A stretch of DNA of 64,000 nucleotides, taken from Avipropionibacterium sp050157065. GTDB taxonomy: Bacteria > Actinomycetota > Actinomycetes > Propionibacteriales > Propionibacteriaceae. Of the stretch, positions 16,877 to 25,650 are shown one piece after another (the first letter of the stretch is position 1; each line of letters opens with the position of its first letter). The notes below the pieces were generated by a model that searched no databases, was not told the origin of the DNA, and saw only the letters and a program-made list of their open reading frames with translations. Location: the NCBI GenBank assembly GCA_050157065.1, contig CP189573.1. One strand, 5' to 3'. The translations under genes and the position numbers were made by a program.

Positions 16877-18355
16877 ATGGGTGTGACGACATCTCCGGCG
16901 ACAGCACTGGTGGCAGGGGTGGACTCGTCGACCCAGTCGTGCAAGGTCACCATTCGCGACGCCGACACCGGTGAGGAGGTGCGGTCGGCGTCGGCCGCCC
17001 ATCCCGACGGTACCGAGGTCGACCCGGAACGCTGGTGGGAGGCCCTGTCCGACGCCCTCGACCGGGCGGGCGGCTTGGCCGATGTCGCGGCGCTCGCCGT
17101 GGCGGGACAACAGCACGGACTGGTGTGCCTCGACGAGACCGGCGCGGTGATCCGACCGGCCCTGCTGTGGCACGACACACGATCTGCCTCGGCCGCGGTC
17201 GAGCTGATCAAGGAACTCGGCAACGGTGATCATGAACGCGGCGCGCGAGTGTGGGCCGACACGGTCGGGCTCGTCCCGGTGGCGTCGTACACGATCACGA
17301 AGCTGCGGTGGCTCGCCGATCATGAACCCGACAACGCATCACGGATCGCGGCGGTGTGCCTGCCACACGACTGGCTGACCTGGCGGTTGTCGGGCAGCAC
17401 GTCCCTGTCGGACCTGGTGACCGATCGCTCCGACGCCTCGGGCACCGGATACTTCGCCGCCGCCACGGGTGAGTACCGGCGCGACCTGCTGGCCCGTGCC
17501 CTGGGACGGTCGGAGACGGAGGTCGCCGACATCGTGCTGCCACGGGTGCTCGGGCCGGCGGAGGCGGCGGGCACGGCTGATCACATCGGCACGGGGGCGC
17601 GGTCGGAGGTCCTCATCGGCCCGGGTTGCGGTGACAATGCCGGGGCCGCACTGGGCCTGGGCCTGTCACCGGGCCGCACCCTGGTGTCGGTCGGTACCTC
17701 CGGCGTGGTCGCGGCCGTCGCCGAGGCCCCGGTGGCCGATCCGTCGGGGCTGGTTGCCGGATTCGCCGACGCAGGCGGTCGACACCTCCCCCTGGCCTGC
17801 ACCCTGAACGGATCGCGGGTGCTCGATGCGACGGCCAGGGTCCTCGGGGTCGACCATGATCAACTGTCCCGGTTGGCCCTGGCCGCCGCGCCCGGCGCCG
17901 ACGGCATGACCCTGGTGCCATACCTGGTCGGCGAACGAACGCCCAACCTGCCGGACTCCCGGGGCCGACTCGTCGGCATGGGGTTGTCGTCGATGACGCC
18001 GGAGAACGTCGCCCGCGCCGCCGTCGAGGGGCTGTTGGGCTTGTTGCGCGGAGCCGTGGACGCGGTCCGCGCCCAGGGCGTGGGTATCGACCATGTCACC
18101 CTGACCGGGGGCGCGGCCCGGTCCGACGCCCTGCGGCGGCTGGCGCCGGGAGTCCTCGGTGTTCCGGTCGAAGTGCCCGCCCCGGGCGAGTACGTGGCCA
18201 CGGGGGCGGCTCGGCAGGCCGCCTGGGTGCTGGCCGGCGGGGACGCGCCGCCGGCATGGTCGGCCGCCACCGTCGACACCTTCGACGCCCCGGAGGAGTC
18301 CGCGGTGGTCGAACGCTACCGGGCCGCGGCGGCCGAGTTGGCCGGTGAGACCTGA
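16877..18355 (+). CDS. xylB: Xylulokinase
   Basis: A 492-residue FGGY-family kinase, phosphorylating D-xylulose to D-xylulose 5-phosphate with ATP. The N-terminal phosphate loop is LVAGVDSSTQSCKV (near 11-24), followed by VAGQQHGLVCLD and LLWHDTRS with the substrate Asp. The second domain has GCGDNAGAALGLG and VSVGTSGVV, and LTGGAARSDALRRL closes the ATP site. ATG 16877 is preceded by GAGGAGG. It is divergent from an exported glycosidase and 2.4 kb from xylA. Together these allow xylose to enter the pentose phosphate pathway. Confidence 0.93.
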   Translation: MGVTTSPATALVAGVDSSTQSCKVTIRDADTGEEVRSASAAHPDGTEVDPERWWEALSDALDRAGGLADVAALAVAGQQHGLVCLDETGAVIRPALLWHDTRSASAAVELIKELGNGDHERGARVWADTVGLVPVASYTITKLRWLADHEPDNASRIAAVCLPHDWLTWRLSGSTSLSDLVTDRSDASGTGYFAAATGEYRRDLLARALGRSETEVADIVLPRVLGPAEAAGTADHIGTGARSEVLIGPGCGDNAGAALGLGLSPGRTLVSVGTSGVVAAVAEAPVADPSGLVAGFADAGGRHLPLACTLNGSRVLDATARVLGVDHDQLSRLALAAAPGADGMTLVPYLVGERTPNLPDSRGRLVGMGLSSMTPENVARAAVEGLLGLLRGAVDAVRAQGVGIDHVTLTGGAARSDALRRLAPGVLGVPVEVPAPGEYVATGAARQAAWVLAGGDAPPAWSAATVDTFDAPEESAVVERYRAAAAELAGET

Positions 18356-18365
18356 CGCCCAGCGA

Positions 18366-19115
18366 TCAGCGGGGGAGTCGTCGCCACAGGGCGCGGGGGA
18401 CGAACGGGGCGATCGAGAACATCACGCGCAGCTGCCAGGGCACCCACAGCTCGCCGTGGTGGCCCGACCTGACGGCGTCGGCCACGGCGTCGGCGACCTG
18501 GTCGGCGGTGCGGGAGAAGACCGCCGGTTCCATGCCCTCGGTCATCCGGCCGATCACGAAGCCGGGGCGGGCCACGACAAGCCGGACCGGCGAACCGTGC
18601 AGGGCGTCGGCCAGGCCCGAGGCGAAGCCGTCCAGGCCGGCCTTGGCGGAGCCGTACACGTAGTTCGCCCGCCGTACCCGCACCCCGGCGACCGAGGAGA
18701 AGGCGACCATCGTGCCGCCACCGTGGGCGCGGAAGCGGTCGGCCAGGATCGTCAACAGACTCGCTTGGGCGACGAAGTCGGTGGTCAGGATGCGCACCAC
18801 TTCGGTCGGGTCGTGCTCGGCCCGCCGTTGGTCGCCGAGGATCCCGAAGGCGAGGATCGCGGTGCCGATCGGGCCGTGCTCGGCGGTGACCCGGTCGACC
18901 AGGTCCGGGTGGGTGGCGACGTCGTCGGCGTCGAAGTCGACCACGGAGACGCTCGTCGCACCCGCGTCCCGACATGCCCGTACGGCGTCGTCCGCCGGCC
19001 CGGGCCGTACCGCCAGCACGACCGGCCGCCCCGCTGCCAGTCTGACCGCCGTCGCCAGTCCGATCTCACTGCGGCCGCCCAGCACGAGCAGCGGGCCTGT
19101 GGTGGGGTCGACCAT
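18366..19115 (-). CDS. DprE2-like short-chain dehydrogenase/reductase
   Basis: A 249-residue SDR that resembles DprE2, the NADH-dependent reductase of decaprenylphosphoryl-2-keto-ribose in arabinan precursor synthesis. Shared features are the cofactor loop LLVLGGRSEIGLA, AILAFGILGD, VAFSSVAGVRVRRANYVYGSAKAGLDGF with the catalytic Ser, Tyr and Lys, VVARPGFV and a C-terminal PRALWRRLPR. ATG 19115 shares one base with the FHA gene's stop (TGATG), so it is the last gene of the long signalling operon. No DprE1 partner is in the window, so a role in arabinose-lipid synthesis is possible but not shown. Confidence 0.72.
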   Translation of the reverse strand: MVDPTTGPLLVLGGRSEIGLATAVRLAAGRPVVLAVRPGPADDAVRACRDAGATSVSVVDFDADDVATHPDLVDRVTAEHGPIGTAILAFGILGDQRRAEHDPTEVVRILTTDFVAQASLLTILADRFRAHGGGTMVAFSSVAGVRVRRANYVYGSAKAGLDGFASGLADALHGSPVRLVVARPGFVIGRMTEGMEPAVFSRTADQVADAVADAVRSGHHGELWVPWQLRVMFSIAPFVPRALWRRLPR

Positions 19116-20335
19116 CAGCTGTACGACTCGTGGTCCTCCGGGGTGGCCCGACGGATCACCAGCCGCGTCCAGGCGCCGAGGTAGATCCGATCGTCCGGCT
19201 CGAGTTCGTGGCGCTGGCCGACCCGGATCGGCGACTTCGGCAGGCCCTCCGCGGCGCCGGCGACGTACGTCCCGTTCGACGAGTCGAGATCCTCCACGAA
19301 CCAACGGCGGCCGTCGGTGGTCAACTGCGCCTGTCGCCGACTTGCGCCCGGATCGGACTCGCAGTCGATGTCGGGGGTGATGTTGCGACTGCGCGACTCG
19401 CGGCCGATCAGCACCGACCGGCGGCGCAACGGCACGATCTCCGGCAGACCGGGAGACGGCATAGGGTCCGGCGGATCCTGCTCGCGGTACCAGTCCGGAT
19501 CGACCCACATCTCGGCCACCCACTCGAACGGGACGTCGGGATTCGCCGGCGTCGGCTCGGGCGGAGGGGTACGTGGTGCAGGAGCACTCGGCTCTGGTGC
19601 ACGTGGTTCTGGTGCACGGGGTTCGGGCGCTGTCGGTTCGGGCGCAGTGGGTTCGGGCGCAGTCGAGAACCCGGGGGTGGACGTTCCCGCGGGAACGTCG
19701 GGGGCCGCAGCCGGTGCGGTCGAAACCTCGTCGGAATCGCGGCCCTCCGGCGCGTCCTGATCGACATCGTGGCCGTCCGGCGCGGCCTCCTCGGCGCCCC
19801 CATCCGCGTCCTGCTGGTCCGACGCCGCGGCGCCGGACGTTCCCGCGGGAGCGTCCTCGGCGGATTGGGCCTCGTCGGCGGCCGCCGCATCGCCGTCCGC
19901 GGTCTCATCGGACTCGGGTGTGTCGGCGGGCTCGGGCTCCGGTGCCGGGGGAGCGATGTCCACCACGGGTGCCGGCGGCGCCTTCGGCTCGGGGGCGAAG
20001 TCGACCACCGGGGCCGGGTCCGGCCGCGCGGCGGGGGTGGGTGATCCACCGGCGGGCAGATCATCACCGGGCAGCGAGAACGGATTCACGATGGGCCGCG
20101 GCATGGTGCCGGTGGTGAAGTCGTACCCACAGGCCTCACAGAACAGCGCGTCCGGGACGTTCTCGACCTTGCAGTTGGGGCAGGGCACCCCGGTGGGTTG
20201 CGCCGGCTGCTCGGTCGGTCGCGCCGCCGGAGCAGCATCCGGAGCGGCACCACGGCCCTGCTCCTCGATCGGGGCGCCGCAGGTGTCGCAGTAGTCGTCC
20301 GACTCGGACGCGTGTCCCGCAGGACAGAGATTCAT
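19115..20335 (-). CDS. FHA-domain protein with two N-terminal zinc ribbons
   Basis: A 406-residue probable phosphopeptide reader. Two zinc ribbons come first, CPAGH...YCDTCG (near 4-20) and CPNCK...FCEACG (near 51-71). A long Pro/Glu/Ala-rich linker follows, with repeated TAPEP/RAPEP units (about 220-260), and an FHA domain lies at about 300-395: VLIGRES, PGASRRQAQL, WFVEDLDSSNGTYV. The usual FHA His of SxxH is Gln here. ATG 20335 was preferred over TTG 20338; it overlaps the VWA stop (TGATG). In the known PknG pathway the substrate GarA/OdhI is also an FHA protein, but the GarA N-terminal threonine motif was not seen. It may instead read phosphorylated partners. Confidence 0.82.
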   Translation of the reverse strand: MNLCPAGHASESDDYCDTCGAPIEEQGRGAAPDAAPAARPTEQPAQPTGVPCPNCKVENVPDALFCEACGYDFTTGTMPRPIVNPFSLPGDDLPAGGSPTPAARPDPAPVVDFAPEPKAPPAPVVDIAPPAPEPEPADTPESDETADGDAAAADEAQSAEDAPAGTSGAAASDQQDADGGAEEAAPDGHDVDQDAPEGRDSDEVSTAPAAAPDVPAGTSTPGFSTAPEPTAPEPTAPEPRAPEPRAPEPSAPAPRTPPPEPTPANPDVPFEWVAEMWVDPDWYREQDPPDPMPSPGLPEIVPLRRRSVLIGRESRSRNITPDIDCESDPGASRRQAQLTTDGRRWFVEDLDSSNGTYVAGAAEGLPKSPIRVGQRHELEPDDRIYLGAWTRLVIRRATPEDHESYS

Positions 20336-21612
20336 CAACGGATCCTGGTGGTCTTGGTGGACGCGGTGTCGAGGGCCATCTCGTCGGCCTTGTCGACCGC
20401 TCGCCTCAGCCGGACTGTACCCTCCGCCTCGTCAGTGATGTCAACGACCTTCCGCAGCCGCGTCGTCGCCTCGTTGTTGCCGGTCTGGGCCGCCAACTTC
20501 ACCGCGCGGCCCAGCTTCAACGTCGCCGTCCGCTCGTCACCGGCGGCCTTGGCCGCGAGGCCCTCCTGGATCGCCGACGCCAACTCGGTCTGCCCGGTGT
20601 AGTGGGCGACCTCCGGATTGATCCGGGTGGTCAGCGACTCGTCACTGGTCCACTTCGCCTTGACCAGCCCCTGGGCCTGCACCTGGCCGTTGATCGTCAG
20701 CTGCAGCCGGGCTGCGAGCTGCTCCTGGCCGACGGCCTTGGGTGCCAGTCGGATCGACACGTGGTAGTCGCGTGACTCGTCGCCCCAGGCGCCCGTCGGG
20801 TACGACCCGGTCAGCGCGTTGACGCTGCTGCGGCGCGAGGTCAGGTCCTCCACCTGCGGTGAGACCTGTCGGACGAAGTTGACCTGCGCCCCCTGTGGCG
20901 TCCAGACCCGGAGGTCGGCATCGGCGACACCGCGGCCCATCGCGGTGCTGATGATGTCGGCGAACACCTGGGCCATCAGGTGCGGCTGCGGGATGATGTC
21001 GACGGTGCCGAGCAGGGCATGCGCGATCTTGCGGACCTCGTCGACCTTCCACTGCACCCCGACCCCGCGGCAGTCGCACTGGAACACCCCGGTCGCCTCC
21101 CGGATGGCCCGGTCGAGGTCCTCGGGACGCTCGTTGTGGTTCTCCCCGTCGGTCAGCAGGATGGCGTGCTTCTGACCGAGCGAGGGGACCGAGGCGAACA
21201 ACCGGCGGGCCAGGGTCAGCCAGGTGCCGATGGCCGTACCACCGTCGGCTCGGAAGGTCTGGATCGACTGCACGGCCTGGAAACGGGTGGTCGGGTCCAT
21301 CCGCACCATGCCGACGCCGGCGCGGGCCGGCGGGTAGGCGAGATAGGCCTGATGGTTGCCGGCGACGATCGCGAACCAGGTGCCGTCGGTGATCTGCTCC
21401 ACCGCGGCGCGGGCCGCGGTCTTGGCGGCCTCCATGTTGGTCACGCCCATCGACCCCGACGTGTCGACGATGATGATCTCGCCGGCATCGCCGCCGCCCG
21501 TCCGCCCGGCCTGCCCGGCCCCGGTGCACTCGATCGTGACGATGGCGTTCACGTCGGTACCACCGTCGGGAAGGAATTCGTTCTGGTAGACGGCAGCGGT
21601 GAAGTTGGCCAT
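20335..21612 (-). CDS. VWA-domain protein
   Basis: A 425-residue von Willebrand factor A protein without a signal peptide, hence cytosolic. The metal-ion adhesion site is intact: IIIVDTSGSMG (near 45-55), a Thr in RADGGTAIGTW (near 122) and LLTDGENHNE (near 151). A beta-sandwich follows (about 230-330), and the last 90 residues are helical and charged, with TPR-like character. Such proteins usually act as metal-dependent binding partners of AAA+ ATPases or phosphoproteins. ATG 21612 is 73 bases after the PP2C stop, the larger of the breaks inside the run. The role within the PknG module is unknown. Confidence 0.82.
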   Translation of the reverse strand: MANFTAAVYQNEFLPDGGTDVNAIVTIECTGAGQAGRTGGGDAGEIIIVDTSGSMGVTNMEAAKTAARAAVEQITDGTWFAIVAGNHQAYLAYPPARAGVGMVRMDPTTRFQAVQSIQTFRADGGTAIGTWLTLARRLFASVPSLGQKHAILLTDGENHNERPEDLDRAIREATGVFQCDCRGVGVQWKVDEVRKIAHALLGTVDIIPQPHLMAQVFADIISTAMGRGVADADLRVWTPQGAQVNFVRQVSPQVEDLTSRRSSVNALTGSYPTGAWGDESRDYHVSIRLAPKAVGQEQLAARLQLTINGQVQAQGLVKAKWTSDESLTTRINPEVAHYTGQTELASAIQEGLAAKAAGDERTATLKLGRAVKLAAQTGNNEATTRLRKVVDITDEAEGTVRLRRAVDKADEMALDTASTKTTRIR

Positions 21613-21641
21613 CGGTCACGCTCCTGGCAGGTCGTTTCGGG

Positions 21642-21665
21642 TGGGCCCCAGTATGCCCGGGCCCA
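21642..21665 (-). other. Intercistronic hairpin between PP2C and VWA genes
   Basis: TGGGCCC and GGGCCCA make a perfect seven-pair stem with a ten-base loop inside the 73-base spacer. With no T-run it could be a weak terminator or an RNA processing/stability element that adjusts the level of the distal three genes. Confidence 0.4.
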
Positions 21666-21685
21666 GTGGCTCCGGACGGGCTGGG

Positions 21686-23143
21686 TCAGGTGGCGGTTCC
21701 CTCCTGCGCCAGCACCTCGGAGCGGTCGAGCAGCTCGGTGGCACCGTGGTCGGCATCGAACTCGCCGATCCGCGCCAGCGCGACCGTGATGTTGTCCTTG
21801 CCGCCCTGCTGCCGTGCCCACCGCACCAGCGACACCGCCAGCGACCGGACCCGACGGTTGCCCGGGTTCCGCTCGATGGCTTCGTGGACCAGCCCGGCGA
21901 TCCCGTCGGCGTCCGAGGCGTAGTTCCACAGGCCGTCGGAGCACACCAGCACCCAGCCACTGCCGGTCAGCTCGGTCGACCCGACGTTCGGCGTCAGGTC
22001 GGGGGCGTCGCGGCCCAGCCACTTGGTGATCGCGTGTGCCTGCGGGCCGTTCTCGGCGATCTCGCGTTCGACGCCCATCGTGATCCGGGTCTGCGCGATC
22101 GAGTCGTCGGTGGTCAACTGCCGCGAGGCGCCGGGTTCGTCGTCGATCCAGTACACCCGCGAATCACCCAGGTTGCCGTACACCAAGGTGTCGCCGTCCA
22201 GCACGGCGACGGCGAAGGTGCACGACGGCGGGTTCGCCGACTCGGTGTCGGACTTGTCGATCACCGCCTGGTTGGCCTGGGCCGCCGCATCGGTGATGGC
22301 CTGACTGATCGCGGCCACCCGGGATGCCTCCACCCCGACCCCGTTGGGTCGGTTGACGGTCAACACGCCACGGGCCGTACGGGCGGCCGCCAGCGAGGCG
22401 ATGTGGGAGTCGTCGGCGTTCGACACGCCGTCGCAAACGATCAGCACCGCCCGGCCGCCCGGCTCGGTGTCGGCGCTGAGGGCGAGGGCGTCCTCGTTGC
22501 GGGAGTGCCGGATGCCGCGGTCGCACACCCCGGCCACCCAGTTGGCAGGCGCCTCGCGGAAGTGGTCCCGAGCATTGGGGGCCTTCGCCCCGCACTGCTC
22601 GCAGTAGTTGTCGGCGCCGACCTGGCCACCGCACTCGGCGCACGGGTGGCGCGGCTTGTCGTCCACGCCGGGCAGCCCGGCCCGCCGGGTGCGCTGCGAC
22701 CCGGAACGTACGGGGCCCTTGGGCATCGGCGCCGACGGCGTCAGGCTCTGGCCACAGTTCTCGCAGAACCCGGCCCACGCCTCCAACGGCTCAGCACAGT
22801 TCGGGCACGCCCGGCTGCCGTCGCTGGTCACCACGGCGGTCGGCAACGCCGGTGCCGCCTGCGGAGCGCCGGGGTAGGACGCGAACGACGGGTACGACGG
22901 GAAGTCCTGCTCGTCCTCGCCGCCCGAGTCCGGACCCACGTCCCCCGAGCTTGTCGAGGGGTCCTGGTCAGCACCGGGCGGATCCACCTCGGTGTCCGGG
23001 GCAGGGCTCACCTCGGCGTCCTCGGCTTGATCCAGGTCGGGCATCTCGGCGTGATCCACCTCGGTGTCCGTGGCGTGATCCACCTCGGTGTCGGGGGCGG
23101 CATCCACGTTCGTGTCGTCTGCTGCATTGGGGGGAGTGCTCAT
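21686..23143 (-). CDS. PP2C-family Ser/Thr phosphatase with zinc ribbons
   Basis: A 485-residue metal-dependent protein phosphatase. An acidic, repetitive N-terminus (residues 1-90, TEVDHA and TEVDPP units) leads to two zinc ribbons, CPNCAEPLEAWAGFCENCG (near 113) and CAECGGQVGADNYCEQCG (near 168). The PP2C domain follows with CDRGIRHSRNEDALAL, VCDGVSNADD, GNLGDSRVYWI, LVCSDGLWNY and GKDNITVALA, so all metal-binding aspartates are in place. ATG 23143 overlaps the pknG stop (ATGA) and was preferred over ATG 23155. Direct overlap with pknG suggests that it removes phosphates placed by that kinase. Confidence 0.88.
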   Translation of the reverse strand: MSTPPNAADDTNVDAAPDTEVDHATDTEVDHAEMPDLDQAEDAEVSPAPDTEVDPPGADQDPSTSSGDVGPDSGGEDEQDFPSYPSFASYPGAPQAAPALPTAVVTSDGSRACPNCAEPLEAWAGFCENCGQSLTPSAPMPKGPVRSGSQRTRRAGLPGVDDKPRHPCAECGGQVGADNYCEQCGAKAPNARDHFREAPANWVAGVCDRGIRHSRNEDALALSADTEPGGRAVLIVCDGVSNADDSHIASLAAARTARGVLTVNRPNGVGVEASRVAAISQAITDAAAQANQAVIDKSDTESANPPSCTFAVAVLDGDTLVYGNLGDSRVYWIDDEPGASRQLTTDDSIAQTRITMGVEREIAENGPQAHAITKWLGRDAPDLTPNVGSTELTGSGWVLVCSDGLWNYASDADGIAGLVHEAIERNPGNRRVRSLAVSLVRWARQQGGKDNITVALARIGEFDADHGATELLDRSEVLAQEGTAT

Positions 23144-25650
23144 CGCAGGGTCCATCTCCTGATCTTGTTCGCCTTGTCCACCAGGTCGATCCTCGCCTGT
23201 GCCGTCGGTGCCGTCCTCGACAACTCCCGGTACGTCTCTTCGAGTTGATCACGCAGCGCCCGCTCGGTCGCGTTCACCGGGCCGATCTTCACGTCCGGCT
23301 TGTCCCCGTGCTTGCGCACCGCGGCCAGCGCCTCCTCGTACACCCGGCTGCCGAACTGATTGCGTTCCACCGCGTCCAGCCGGACCTGGCCGACGCTGTC
23401 CATCGCCTCGGCCAACGTCTTGAGGTCACGGTTGTCACGGGTCATGATCGCCTGCGCCCGCAGTCGCCGCGACTCCGCGTACGCCCGGCTGGTCGTCGGA
23501 ACCATGTCGAGGGCCTCGACCGCACCGTCCACGTCACCGCGGGCACTGCGGATCCGAGCCATCCCGAAGGCCGCCGCCGCCACGTAGTTGGCGTCGGTGT
23601 TGACGCAGATCCGGTACAGGTTCTCCGCCACGACCGGCTCGTTGCCGTACTCACAGGCCACCGCCAGCGCGAGCTTCGGAGCCAGCTCACCGGGGACCTG
23701 CCCGTACACCGCGTTGAACGCCAACTGCGCCTGGGTCCAGTCGTTGTGCTGCAGCGCCGACAGGCCGGTCATCCAGACCGCCTGCCACTCCCACGGGTCG
23801 GCCGCCAACATCTCGTTCACGATCCGCTCCACGCCCTGGCGCTGGCCGAGCTGGAGGGCGGCCCGGGCCCGGGCGAGCATCACCTCCGGCGACTGCTCCG
23901 GGGCCTGGACCAGCGCGTTCAGCCTCGCCTCCGGATCCTCGTCGCTGATGTTGGACAGCCACGACCACTGCGGGTCGCTGGTGTCGGGGCGCAGCTCGGG
24001 AAGCTGGTCCCAGGTCAGCATCGACGAGCTGATCGCCGGCGACTCGAACAGCACGGAGGCACCCGAGGTCAGCGAGGTGCCCTCGGTGTGGGAGGCGACG
24101 ACCTCGCGGAGCACCCCCAACATCTGGCCGCGCAGTTCGTCGGCGGAGGTGAACCGGTCCGCCGGGTCGGGGGCACAGGCCTTCACCAGCAGCCGGTAGA
24201 GCGAGTCGTACTGTGCGAAGACCGGGATCTCGTCCGGGCCCGGCAGTGCGTCGACCCACCGCGACTGGTAGCCGCGGAACTCGGCGACCAGCACCACCAG
24301 GGTGCGTCCGATGGTGTAGATGTCGGAGGCGATGCTCGGCCCGACGGTCGCCACCTCGGGCGCCTGGTAACCGATCGTGCCGTAGATCGCGGACTCGTCG
24401 TCGTCGATCCGGCGCACCCCGCCCAGGTCGATCAACTTCACCCCGTCACCGATCTGGATCACGTTGTCGGGCTTGAAGTCGCAGTACAACAGGCCCATGT
24501 CGTGCAGGTACTGGAAGGCGGGCAGCACCTCCAGGATGTAGGCCAGTGCCTGGTCGACCGGGAACGCGTCGTACGCCCCGCCGTTGGCGGCCATCCGATC
24601 CTTCAGCAACTGCTTCAGCGAGGTGCCGCCGACGTACTCCATCACGGTGTAGCCCGCACCCTCGTGGGTGACGAAGTTGTAGATCTCGACGATCAGCGGG
24701 TGCTCCACCTGCGCCAGGAACTGCTGTTCGGCGATCGCGGCCGCCATCGCGTCGGCGTCACCGGAGTTGAGCAGGCCCTTGAGCACCACCCAGCGGTCCG
24801 ACACGTTCTTGTCCCGGGCCAGGTAGATCCAGCCCAACCCGCCGTGCGCCAGGCAGCCGGCCACCTCGTACTGCCCGGCGACCAGGTCGCCCGGCTGCAG
24901 CTTCGGGTCGAACGAGTACGGGTTGCGGCAGTGGGGGCAGAACCCGGTCGTCCGCCCGGGGACGTCGTCGCGGGACCGGCCGACCTCGGCCCCGCACGAG
25001 GGGCAGTTGCGTCGGTTCTCCGGGACCACCGGGTTCTTCATCAGGGCGCTGGACGCGTCCACCGGCGGCGCCGGTGGCACCCGGGTCAGCCCGGCGCCGA
25101 GCCGGGCCGTCCGGAGCCGTTCGGAGCCGGAGCCGACCCGCCGGGTCGCCTGGCTGCCGTGGTGGGCGGCGCGGCGGGAACCCAACGCCATCGACTGCAG
25201 GGTCATCGAGCCACGGGTGACCGTCGACAGGGCGGCGTCGTCGTCGACCGGGGACGGGGATGCGTCCCCGGGGGTGCCACACACGTCGCAGTAGCCGGTC
25301 ATGATCTTGCCGGGGCAGCCCGGCTGTCTGCACGGGGTGCCGTTGGGGATGCTCGAGCCGGCCGACGGGGGAGCGGCCCGACCGATGTTCGGGGTGGGGC
25401 GGGGTGCCGACGTCGAGGCCGGCGCTGCCTTGGCGGCGGCTGCCGGTGGGGTGGCGGGCGCGGCCGGGGTGGCCGATGACGACGGACCTGCCCCCATCGG
25501 GATCGGGGTGCGGCCGGCCGATCCCCGCGGTACGGCGGCCGCGACCATGCCCGACGAGGTGGTGCCGCCGGTGCCCGGGGCGCCACAGACGTCGCAGTAC
25601 CCGTCGACGATGGACCCGGTGCAACCGGGAGTGGCGGTGCAGGTGCTCAT
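23140..25650 (-). CDS. pknG: PknG-type Ser/Thr protein kinase
   Basis: An 836-residue soluble kinase of the PknG class. Two small zinc ribbons lie at the N-terminus (C-x5-C...GYCDVCG near 4-22 and 107-126). The PknG rubredoxin-like unit has CPSCG near 211 and CPHC near 234. The kinase domain has the PknG glycine loop AHGGLGWIYLA (near 267), VVLKG Lys (near 290), YCDFKPDN (near 388), LIDLGG (near 406) and YGTIGYQAPE. The C-terminal 250 residues are TPR-like helices. In mycobacteria and corynebacteria, PknG phosphorylates GarA/OdhI to control 2-oxoglutarate use. Here it overlaps the phosphatase and the coiled-coil gene (ATGA at both ends). Confidence 0.94.
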   Translation of the reverse strand: MSTCTATPGCTGSIVDGYCDVCGAPGTGGTTSSGMVAAAVPRGSAGRTPIPMGAGPSSSATPAAPATPPAAAAKAAPASTSAPRPTPNIGRAAPPSAGSSIPNGTPCRQPGCPGKIMTGYCDVCGTPGDASPSPVDDDAALSTVTRGSMTLQSMALGSRRAAHHGSQATRRVGSGSERLRTARLGAGLTRVPPAPPVDASSALMKNPVVPENRRNCPSCGAEVGRSRDDVPGRTTGFCPHCRNPYSFDPKLQPGDLVAGQYEVAGCLAHGGLGWIYLARDKNVSDRWVVLKGLLNSGDADAMAAAIAEQQFLAQVEHPLIVEIYNFVTHEGAGYTVMEYVGGTSLKQLLKDRMAANGGAYDAFPVDQALAYILEVLPAFQYLHDMGLLYCDFKPDNVIQIGDGVKLIDLGGVRRIDDDESAIYGTIGYQAPEVATVGPSIASDIYTIGRTLVVLVAEFRGYQSRWVDALPGPDEIPVFAQYDSLYRLLVKACAPDPADRFTSADELRGQMLGVLREVVASHTEGTSLTSGASVLFESPAISSSMLTWDQLPELRPDTSDPQWSWLSNISDEDPEARLNALVQAPEQSPEVMLARARAALQLGQRQGVERIVNEMLAADPWEWQAVWMTGLSALQHNDWTQAQLAFNAVYGQVPGELAPKLALAVACEYGNEPVVAENLYRICVNTDANYVAAAAFGMARIRSARGDVDGAVEALDMVPTTSRAYAESRRLRAQAIMTRDNRDLKTLAEAMDSVGQVRLDAVERNQFGSRVYEEALAAVRKHGDKPDVKIGPVNATERALRDQLEETYRELSRTAPTAQARIDLVDKANKIRRWTLR

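Noticed and set aside
19560..19680. Repeated units as a possible CRISPR or satellite
   Set aside because: They are the coding repeats of the Pro/Glu linker of the FHA protein, in frame and imperfect.
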